From positions 1,764,501 through 1,828,500 of the forward strand of contig NZ_OY735139.1 in NCBI RefSeq assembly GCF_963457605.1: 64,000 nt of DNA, written 5' to 3'. Shown here one piece after another: positions 34,942 through 41,841 of this stretch; the stretch's first letter is position 1, and each line of letters begins with the position of its first letter. Source of the DNA: an uncultured Gellertiella sp. (GTDB taxonomy: Bacteria > Pseudomonadota > Alphaproteobacteria > Rhizobiales > Rhizobiaceae). The translations under genes were made by a program, and so were the position numbers. Under the pieces are notes generated by a model, which was given only the letters and a program-made list of their open reading frames with translations, made no database searches and was not told the DNA's origin.

Positions 34942-36024
34942 TTATGCCGCCGGGCTGGTTGCGGAGACGAGCGAGCGGCCATCCGGACCGAAGGCCATCA
35001 GCCTGCCGGTATCCAGATAGATCTCCATCGTGACGTCGGGGTCGATGTCGTGAATGCCGTGGGCCAGCATCACCCATCGGGCATCGCCATAGGCCACATG
35101 GATAAAGCTTTCCGATCCGGCGATTTCCGAAATCAGGGTGCGTACCGACAGCGACTGCGACTGTGCGCCCCGGCTTTCGAGCGTCAGGTGATGCGGCTGG
35201 AAGGCGATGGTCACCGGTCCGTCGGCAAGACCGGCCAGATGCGGCGGCACGGCAAAATCTGCCTCCGTTCCGGCCCGGAACCGGTCGCCGGTCTTGGTGA
35301 CGGCCAGCGTGTTCAGCGGCGGATCGCCGAAGGTCTTGGCGGTCACCAGGTCTGCCGGGTTGCGGTAAACCGAGATGGTCGGGCCGAACTGGGTGATCCG
35401 GCCCTCGCTGAGGGTTGCGGTGTTACCGCCAAGCAGCAATGCCTCCGAGGGCTCGGTGGTGGCATAGACGAAAATGGCGCCGGATTCGGCAAAGATCTTC
35501 GGTAGCTCCTCGCGCAATTCCTCGCGCAGCTTGTAGTCGAGATTGGCGAGCGGTTCATCGAGCAGCACCAGACTTGCATTCTTGACGATGGCGCGGGCAA
35601 TGGCGGTGCGCTGCTGCTGGCCGCCCGACAGGCTGAGCGGCGTGCGGTCAAGATAGGGGGTCAGCTTGAGGAGTTCGGCGGCCTGCCGGACCGCCTTGTC
35701 GATCACCGTCCTGTCCTTGCCGCTGAGCCGCATCGGCGAGGCGATGTTCTCATAGACCGACAAAGCGGGGTAATTGATGAACTGCTGGTAGACCATGGCG
35801 ACATTGCGCTTCTGCACGGCCACTCCCGTGACATCCTTGCCATCAAACCATACCGAGCCGCCGGTCGGCCGGTCGAGCCCGGCCATCAGCCGCATCAGCG
35901 AGGTCTTGCCCGACAGGGTCGGGCCGAGCAGCACATTCAGCGTGCCACGCTCAAGCGTCAGGTTGACCGGGTGGATGTGATACCCCCCGGCCGCCATCTT
36001 CGAGACATCGCGCAATTCCAGCAT
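34942..36024 (-). CDS. glpS: glycerol ABC transporter ATPase with altered switch histidine
   Basis: This 360-residue MalK-type ATPase has Walker A GPTLSGKTS (34-42), a Q-loop (VYQQFINYP), a canonical signature LSGGQQQR (132-139) and Walker B LVLLDEP (152-158). The switch His expected after Walker B is Thr: VYATTEPSEA (Thr190) where the partner has VYVTHDQTEA. A C-terminal OB-fold domain follows. GGGAGG precedes the ATG at 36024. It is the first transport gene after glpD and ends 11 bases before glpT. Confidence 0.93.
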   Translation of the reverse strand: MLELRDVSKMAAGGYHIHPVNLTLERGTLNVLLGPTLSGKTSLMRLMAGLDRPTGGSVWFDGKDVTGVAVQKRNVAMVYQQFINYPALSVYENIASPMRLSGKDRTVIDKAVRQAAELLKLTPYLDRTPLSLSGGQQQRTAIARAIVKNASLVLLDEPLANLDYKLREELREELPKIFAESGAIFVYATTEPSEALLLGGNTATLSEGRITQFGPTISVYRNPADLVTAKTFGDPPLNTLAVTKTGDRFRAGTEADFAVPPHLAGLADGPVTIAFQPHHLTLESRGAQSQSLSVRTLISEIAGSESFIHVAYGDARWVMLAHGIHDIDPDVTMEIYLDTGRLMAFGPDGRSLVSATSPAA

Positions 36025-36097
36025 GCATCCTCCCGAACCGTTCCGGTTCCAGTTCCTGTGCGGCAAGCTTTGCCAGCCCCGTCCTTGCGGTGCCTTT

Positions 36098-37615
36098 TCA
36101 GGCGGCAGCGCGCTGTTTCAGATAGTCATCAAGCGCCTGCGCTTCCGCCTTGGTGAGGTAGAGACCCTTTTTCGTCCGCCGCCACAAAACATCCTCGGCT
36201 GTGCTTGCCCATTCACGGGTCACCAGCCAGTCCACTTCCCTGGCATAGAGGTCGCTGCCGAAATGGGTTCCAAGATCGGCCAGCGACCGGGCACTACCGA
36301 GCATGTTCATCGCGTCGGTGCCATAAAGGCGCACCAGCCTGCGGGCATGGCGTTCGACCAGATAGGGATGGGCTGCGTGGAGCTTGCGGACCTCGTCTTC
36401 ATAGCCGGTCACCGCAAAGTCGCCGCCGGGCAGATGGCTTTTCGCGGTCCACGGCTGGCCCCGCACGCCAAGCACCGCTTCGATCTTTTCCAGCGCATGT
36501 TCGGAGAGCCGGCGGTAGGTGGTCAGTTTGCCGCCGAAAATATTGAGGAGTGTCGGCCCCTCACCCTCAGCCTCGAGTTTCAGCACATAGTCACGGGTTG
36601 CTTCCTGCGCCGCACTGGCCCCGTCATCGAACAGGGGCCGAACTGCCGAATAGCTCCAGACGATGTCCTCGGGACGAACCGGCTCGGCGAAATATTCGCT
36701 TGCCGCATTGCAGAGATAGGCAACCTCTCCCTCTGTGATCTTCACGTCACGCGGATCGCCCTTGTAATCCTGATCCGTGGTACCGATCAGGGTGAAGTCC
36801 GTCTCGTAAGGAATGGCAAAGATGATCCGGTTATCCGGATTCTGGAAGAAATAGGCGCGCGGCCCCTCGAATTTCCTCTTCACGATGATATGACTGCCCT
36901 GCACCAGACGCACATTATGGACGTGGTTGCGGCCAAAGGCATTGTTGAGCACCGTGTCGACCCAGGGCCCTGCTGCATTGACCAGCATCCGCGCCTTGAT
37001 GGTGCGGGTCGCCTCCGTCTCGCGGTCCTGCACGAAAATCTCCCAGAGACCGTCGACGCGTCGCGCCGAAACGACGCGGGAGCGCGGCAGGATCGTCGCG
37101 CCGCGATTGGCCGCGTCACGGGCGTTCAGCACCACCATGCGGGCATCATCCACCCAGCCGTCGGAATATTCGAAGGCCTTGGTGAACAGCGGCTTCAGCG
37201 GCTTGCCCGCCGGATCGCGCCGCATGTCGAGGGTGCGGGTCGCCGGCAGCAGCTTGCGCCCGCCGAGATGGTCATAGAGGAACAGCCCGAGACGGATCAG
37301 CCAGGCGGGCCGGATGCCGCCCTTGTGGAACGGCAGAATGAAGCGCATCGGCCAGATGATATGCGGCGCCATCGCCCAGAGCACTTCACGCTCCATCAGC
37401 GATTCGCGCACCAGCCGGAATTCGTAATGTTCGAGATAGCGCAACCCGCCATGGATCAGCTTGGTGGCGCCCGACGACGTTCCGGAGGCGAAATCCTTCA
37501 TCTCCGCCAGCGCCACCCTGAATCCACGTCCCGCCGCATCCCGGGCGATGCCGCATCCATTGATGCCGCCGCCGATAATGAACAGGTCATGGATATCAGG
37601 CTCAGCCACAGGCAT
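36098..37615 (-). CDS. glpD: glycerol-3-phosphate dehydrogenase (aerobic, FAD)
   Basis: The 505-residue flavoprotein oxidises sn-glycerol 3-phosphate to dihydroxyacetone phosphate and passes electrons to quinone at the inner membrane. The FAD-binding Rossmann motif is LFIIGGGINGCGIARDAAGR; family signatures are TSSGATKLIHGGLRYLE and NIFGGKLTTYRRL. It leads the operon, giving catabolism and uptake under one control. The start is uncertain: ATG at 37615 matches the usual N-terminal length and has GAGGG only next to it, while ATG codons at 37636 and 37633 are alternatives. No glycerol kinase gene is in this window. Confidence 0.94.
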   Translation of the reverse strand: MPVAEPDIHDLFIIGGGINGCGIARDAAGRGFRVALAEMKDFASGTSSGATKLIHGGLRYLEHYEFRLVRESLMEREVLWAMAPHIIWPMRFILPFHKGGIRPAWLIRLGLFLYDHLGGRKLLPATRTLDMRRDPAGKPLKPLFTKAFEYSDGWVDDARMVVLNARDAANRGATILPRSRVVSARRVDGLWEIFVQDRETEATRTIKARMLVNAAGPWVDTVLNNAFGRNHVHNVRLVQGSHIIVKRKFEGPRAYFFQNPDNRIIFAIPYETDFTLIGTTDQDYKGDPRDVKITEGEVAYLCNAASEYFAEPVRPEDIVWSYSAVRPLFDDGASAAQEATRDYVLKLEAEGEGPTLLNIFGGKLTTYRRLSEHALEKIEAVLGVRGQPWTAKSHLPGGDFAVTGYEDEVRKLHAAHPYLVERHARRLVRLYGTDAMNMLGSARSLADLGTHFGSDLYAREVDWLVTREWASTAEDVLWRRTKKGLYLTKAEAQALDDYLKQRAAA

Positions 37616-37645
37616 CCCTCGCGTCGACGGCATCATTCATGATTG

Positions 37646-37708
37646 TTTCGATTAAAATCCGAAACTCGATGCAGTTAAAACGAAAAGAAATCGCGTGTCA
37701 AACGAAAG
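37646..37708. promoter_or_regulatory. putative GlpR operators upstream of glpD
   Basis: AAACGAAAG occurs at 37700-37708 and AAAACGAAAAG at 37677-37687. An inverted pair TTTCG (37646-37650) and CGAAA (37660-37664) lies next to the glpD start. The same AAACGAAAG unit is doubled before glpR, which suggests one repressor for both promoters. Confidence 0.6.
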
Positions 37709-37724
37709 AAATCCTGAGGTGTAA

Positions 37725-38498
37725 TCAGCCCTGAAGCAGGCTTGTCTCGATGATCTCGACGCCAGCGCCCTGGGCGATGGATTTCAACGCCTCCGACGGG
37801 CATATGTCGGTGATGAACGTGTGAACCTGCGAAAGGTGGCCGATCCGCACCGGCGCGGTGCGCTCGAATTTGGTGGAATCCGCAACCAGAATGACATGCC
37901 TTGCATTGGCGATGATGGCTTGCGCGACTTTCACTTCGCGAAAATCGAAATCGAGCAGCGCGCCGTCCTCATCGATGGCCGACGCGCCGATCACGGCATA
38001 ATCCACCTTGAACTGCCGGATGAAATCCACCGCCGCCTCGCCGACGATGCCGCCATCCGAGCCGCGTACCACGCCGCCTGCGATCACCACCTCGATGGTC
38101 GGATAGATCCGCAACCGGTTTGCAACGTTGATATTATTGGTAATAACCATCAATTCGTGATGATCGAGCAGCGCCTCGCCCACCGCCTCGGTTGTCGTCC
38201 CGATATTGATGAAAAGCGATGCATTATCAGGGATCAGGCCCGCCGCCGCACGGCCGATCAACTGCTTTTCCTGGGACGCGATCGACCGCCGCGCTTCATA
38301 TTTGACATTCTCGGTACCGCTCGGAAACAGGGCACCGCCATGGATCCGGGTGAGGCTCTTGCCGTCGCACAGGTCGTTCAGATCCTTGCGGATCGTCTGC
38401 GGCGTCACCTGGAAGCGCTGCGCGAGGTCATCGACCTGCACCCTGCCCTCCAGCTTGGCTATCTCCAGAATCTCCGCCTGCCGCCCCGACAATGCCAT
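37725..38498 (-). CDS. glpR: DeoR-family repressor of glycerol genes
   Basis: The 257-residue protein has the DeoR helix-turn-helix at residues about 5-55 (RQAEILEIAKLEGRVQVDDL, then RFQVTPQTIRKDLNDLCDG) and the C-terminal sugar-phosphate sensor domain (LFINIGTTTEAVGEALLDHH and the VILVADSTKF segment). The DeoR-type regulator next to glpD is GlpR, which is relieved by glycerol 3-phosphate in known systems. GGAGAG lies 5 bases before the ATG at 38498. It is upstream of glpD in the same orientation, separated by about 110 bases with operator-like boxes. Confidence 0.9.
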   Translation of the reverse strand: MALSGRQAEILEIAKLEGRVQVDDLAQRFQVTPQTIRKDLNDLCDGKSLTRIHGGALFPSGTENVKYEARRSIASQEKQLIGRAAAGLIPDNASLFINIGTTTEAVGEALLDHHELMVITNNINVANRLRIYPTIEVVIAGGVVRGSDGGIVGEAAVDFIRQFKVDYAVIGASAIDEDGALLDFDFREVKVAQAIIANARHVILVADSTKFERTAPVRIGHLSQVHTFITDICPSEALKSIAQGAGVEIIETSLLQG

Positions 38499-38525
38499 AC
38501 CATCTCTCCCCATCGCTCCAGATCC

Positions 38526-38562
38526 GCTTTCGCATCATAGGCCAAAACGAAAGAAACGAAAG
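38526..38562. promoter_or_regulatory. putative GlpR operator upstream of glpR
   Basis: AAACGAAAG is repeated back to back at 38545-38553 and 38554-38562, with the inverted form CTTTCG just before it (38527-38532). It lies 28-64 bases before the glpR start, in the region divergent from the LysR gene, and matches the boxes before glpD. Confidence 0.6.
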
Positions 38563-38715
38563 CACCGCCCTTGCGACAGCCGGTTCACCGTCCACGCGCC
38601 GCGATCGGATGACGGTGAGGTTTCCCGGATTTGTGGCTTCCCAGAGCCCCGTCCTTCTGCTCAAACGAAATACGAAGAACAGGCGTCGGCAGCCTGAGAT
38701 CACCATCCGGACACC

Positions 38716-39609
38716 ATGATCGACAAACTGGAATATTTCATCGCCCTGGCCCGGCAACGGCATTTTGCCCGGGCGGCGGAGGAGTGCGGGATTTCGCAGC
38801 CGACGCTGTCGGCGGCAATCCGGCAGCTTGAGGATCAGCTGGGTGTCAGCCTGGTGGTGCGCGGCTCGCGCTTTCAGGGCCTGACCCCTGAAGGCCAGCG
38901 GGTGCTCGAATGGGCGCGGCGGATCGTGGGCGATGCCCGTACCATGCGCCAGGAGATGCAGGCGGCGCGCAAGGGCCTGTCGGGCCATATCCGGCTTGCC
39001 GCCATTCCGACCGCACTGGCCATGGTCCAGCAGATCACCGCACCCTTTCAGGAAAAGCATCCTGACGTGACGATATCGGTCGCCTCCTGCACGTCGCTGC
39101 AGGTGCTGAGCCTGCTTGAAAATCTTGAGATCGACGCCGGCATCACCTATCTGCAGAACGAACCGCTCGGCCGCGTCACCAGCGTGCCGCTCTATGCCGA
39201 ACGCTACCATCTGATCACCGCCGCGGGCACCCGGTTTTCCGACCGCGACAGTGTCACCTGGCGCGAGGTGGCCGATCTTAGGCTTTGTCTATTAACCCCC
39301 GATATGCAGAACCGGCGGATCATCAACCAGCATTTCGCCGAGGCCGGGGTGACGGTCAGGCCGACACTGGAATCGAACTCGGTCATCGTGCTGTTTTCCC
39401 ATTTGCGCACCGGGCGCTGGGCCTCGGTCATGCCGCTGAATGCCGCGCAATCCTTTGGATTCCCGGAGGAAGTGCGGACGATCCCGATCCTCGAACCCGA
39501 TACCCGCCATGTCGTCGGCCTGGTTGCGACCCATCGCGAGCCCTATACGCCGCTGGTGTCCGCGCTTTTGCATGAAGCAAGGGCACTTTCCGAGAATATT
39601 GCCCATTGA
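38716..39609 (+). CDS. fdsR: LysR-family regulator, probably of the formate dehydrogenase operon
   Basis: The 297-residue protein has an N-terminal LysR winged helix-turn-helix (LEYFIALARQRHFARAAEEC, then ISQPTLSAAIRQLEDQLG) and a periplasmic-binding-type effector domain. It directly precedes fdsG in the same orientation, with 193 bases between. An ATAG-N7-CTAT palindrome overlaps its stop codon, fitting a LysR-type site for the fds promoter. In Cupriavidus and relatives FdsR is a LysR regulator of fdsGBACD; the assignment here is by position and family. Confidence 0.75.
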   Translation: MIDKLEYFIALARQRHFARAAEECGISQPTLSAAIRQLEDQLGVSLVVRGSRFQGLTPEGQRVLEWARRIVGDARTMRQEMQAARKGLSGHIRLAAIPTALAMVQQITAPFQEKHPDVTISVASCTSLQVLSLLENLEIDAGITYLQNEPLGRVTSVPLYAERYHLITAAGTRFSDRDSVTWREVADLRLCLLTPDMQNRRIINQHFAEAGVTVRPTLESNSVIVLFSHLRTGRWASVMPLNAAQSFGFPEEVRTIPILEPDTRHVVGLVATHREPYTPLVSALLHEARALSENIAH

Positions 39610-39625
39610 TAGGAAAAAACTATCA
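39607..39625. promoter_or_regulatory. LysR-type operator candidate before fdsG
   Basis: TGATAG-GAAAAAA-CTATCA is a perfect inverted repeat with an ATAG-N7-CTAT core, the classical LysR box shape. It begins in the fdsR stop codon and lies about 180 bases before fdsG. TTGACG (39627-39632) follows as a -35 candidate. Confidence 0.55.
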
Positions 39626-39802
39626 GTTGACGGAACTGCCTTATTGACCTTGCAGTCCCGCCTTGTAAAGGTGGTCGGAACCGCGCGGCGACCGACAGAG
39701 TTCCGGCCCCCGCTTCTCATCCAAAATTCATGTCAGATCTGGCACATCCGCACCGCACCAGCCGGAACCATGTGGAAACGGGCCTTTCGGGAGACCTAGT
39801 TC

Positions 39803-40282
39803 ATGACCATCAATGTTGCGGCGGGGGATCTCGCCCAGCGCACCCGGGCGATCGTCGACCGCCTGATCAGCCTCGAAGGGCCGCTTCTGCCGATCCTGCA
39901 CGAGGTTCAGGACGAATTCGGCTATGTCCCGCAGGAATCCCTGCCGGTGATTGCCGAAGCGCTGAGCCTGTCGCGGGCCGAAGTCCACGGGGTCATGACC
40001 TTCTACCACGACTACCGCAACCACCCGGCCGGCCGCCACGTGCTGAAGCTCTGCCGGGCGGAAGCCTGCCAGTCGATGGGCGGCGACCAGCTGGCCGAAC
40101 GGGTCAAGAAGGCGCTGGGCATCGATTTCCACGGCACCACGCTGGATGGTGCGGTGACGCTCGAGCCGGTCTATTGCCTCGGCCTCTGCTCCTGCGCCCC
40201 CGCTGCCATGCTGGATGGCGAGATCCACGGTCGCCTTGATGGCACCTCTGTCGATGCTCTGGTTCAGGAGGCACGCCGTTGA
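39803..40282 (+). CDS. fdsG: NAD-dependent formate dehydrogenase gamma subunit
   Basis: The 159-residue subunit is NuoE-like and carries one thioredoxin-fold [2Fe-2S] cluster. Cys ligands are visible in KLCRAEACQSMGG and VYCLGLCSCAPA. It is the first gene of a soluble, molybdenum-dependent formate dehydrogenase that reduces NAD+. Its stop codon overlaps the fdsB start by four bases (TTGA). Confidence 0.95.
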   Translation: MTINVAAGDLAQRTRAIVDRLISLEGPLLPILHEVQDEFGYVPQESLPVIAEALSLSRAEVHGVMTFYHDYRNHPAGRHVLKLCRAEACQSMGGDQLAERVKKALGIDFHGTTLDGAVTLEPVYCLGLCSCAPAAMLDGEIHGRLDGTSVDALVQEARR

Positions 40283-41835
40283 CCACCAGGATTTACGTTC
40301 CCGCCGACGCCGCAGCCGTTGCCGTCGGCGCTGACAAGGTTGCTGCCCGCATCGAGGATGCGATCAGGGCCCAAGGTCTCGATGCCGCCGTTGTGCGCAA
40401 CGGTTCGCGCGGCATGCACTGGCTTGAGCCGCTGGTCGAAGTTGAAACGGCGAGCAGCCGGGTTGCCTATGGTCCGGTGTCGCCCGCCGATGTCGATGGC
40501 CTGCTGGCCGCTGGTCTTCTTGCCGGTGGCACGCATCGGCTGTCGCTGGGCCTGACGGAAGAAATCCCGTTCCTGAAGAACCAGAACCGCCTGACCTTTG
40601 CCCGTTGCGGCCTGATCGACCCCCTGTCGCTTTCCGACTACAAGGCGCATGGCGGGCTGAAAGGCCTGTCGCGCGCCGTCGGCATGACGCCTGCGGATCT
40701 CGTCAGGGAAGTGACGGACAGCGGCCTTCGTGGTCGCGGCGGTGCAGGCTTCCCGACCGGCATCAAGTGGAAGACGGTGATGGAGGCGGTCGCCGACCGC
40801 AAATATATCGTCTGCAATGCCGATGAAGGCGACAGCGGCACCTTTGCCGACCGGATGATCATGGAAGGCGACCCCTTCGTGCTGATCGAAGGCATGGCGA
40901 TTGCCGGTATCGCGACCGGCGCCACCAAGGGCTTCATCTATATCCGTTCGGAATATCCGCACGCGATTGCCACCATGACGAAGGCGGTCGAGCTTGCCCG
41001 CGCCGCAGGCATTCTCGGCGTTGCGGTTCTGGGCTCGGCCAACAGCTTTGACATGGAAGTCCGCGTCGGTGCGGGTGCCTATGTCTGCGGCGAGGAAACC
41101 GCATTGCTGAACTCGCTTGAAGGCAAGCGCGGCATCGTGCGCGCCAAGCCGCCGCTGCCCGCCCATCAGGGCCTGTTCGGCAAGCCGACGGTGATCAACA
41201 ACGTCATCTCGCTCGCCTCCGTCCCGGTCATCCTCGAAAAGGGGGCCACCCATTACCGCGATTTCGGCATGGGCCGGTCGCGCGGCACCATCCCGCTGCA
41301 GATCGCCGGCAATGTGAAGCATGGCGGCCTCTATGAGGTCGCCTTCGGCCTGACGCTCGGCGAGATCATCGACGGCATCGGCGGCGGCACCGCGTCCGGC
41401 CGCCCGGTCAAGGCCGTTCAGGTCGGCGGGCCACTCGGGGCCTATTTTCCCCGCGCCCTGTTCGACACGCCCTTCGACTACGAAGCCTTTGCCGCGCGGG
41501 ACGGGCTGATCGGCCATGCCGGCATCGTCGTCTTCGACGACAGCGCCGACATGCTGAAGCAGGCCCGGTTCGCCATGGAATTCTGCGCGGTCGAAAGCTG
41601 CGGCAAGTGCACGCCCTGCCGCATCGGCTCGACGCGCGGCGTCGAGACCGCCGACAAGATCGCCGCCGGGATCGAGCCCGAAAAGAACCGCGCGCTACTG
41701 ACCGACCTCTGCAACACGATGAAATTCGGCTCGCTCTGCGCACTCGGCGGCTTCACGCCCTACCCGGTGATGAGCGCAATGACGCATTTCCCCGATGATT
41801 TTGCACCCACCCCTTTTGCTGATGCTGCGGAGTAA
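40279..41835 (+). CDS. fdsB: NAD-dependent formate dehydrogenase beta subunit
   Basis: The 518-residue subunit is NuoF-like and holds FMN, the NAD+ site and a [4Fe-4S] cluster. The FMN/NAD motif is GLRGRGGAGFPTGIKW, the cluster ligands are in ESCGKCTPCRIGSTRG, and the N-terminal 100 residues are a thioredoxin-like domain. It starts with TTG, preceded by AGGAGG at 7 bases, and overlaps the fdsG stop. It passes electrons from the molybdenum subunit to NAD+. Confidence 0.95.
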   Translation: MTTRIYVPADAAAVAVGADKVAARIEDAIRAQGLDAAVVRNGSRGMHWLEPLVEVETASSRVAYGPVSPADVDGLLAAGLLAGGTHRLSLGLTEEIPFLKNQNRLTFARCGLIDPLSLSDYKAHGGLKGLSRAVGMTPADLVREVTDSGLRGRGGAGFPTGIKWKTVMEAVADRKYIVCNADEGDSGTFADRMIMEGDPFVLIEGMAIAGIATGATKGFIYIRSEYPHAIATMTKAVELARAAGILGVAVLGSANSFDMEVRVGAGAYVCGEETALLNSLEGKRGIVRAKPPLPAHQGLFGKPTVINNVISLASVPVILEKGATHYRDFGMGRSRGTIPLQIAGNVKHGGLYEVAFGLTLGEIIDGIGGGTASGRPVKAVQVGGPLGAYFPRALFDTPFDYEAFAARDGLIGHAGIVVFDDSADMLKQARFAMEFCAVESCGKCTPCRIGSTRGVETADKIAAGIEPEKNRALLTDLCNTMKFGSLCALGGFTPYPVMSAMTHFPDDFAPTPFADAAE

Positions 41836-41841
41836 TTGACC

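Noticed and set aside
33371-35020. Plus-strand frame of about 550 codons over glpT and glpP
   Set aside because: It is a shadow of the glycerol operon with shadow-type composition (Asp/His/Arg-rich).
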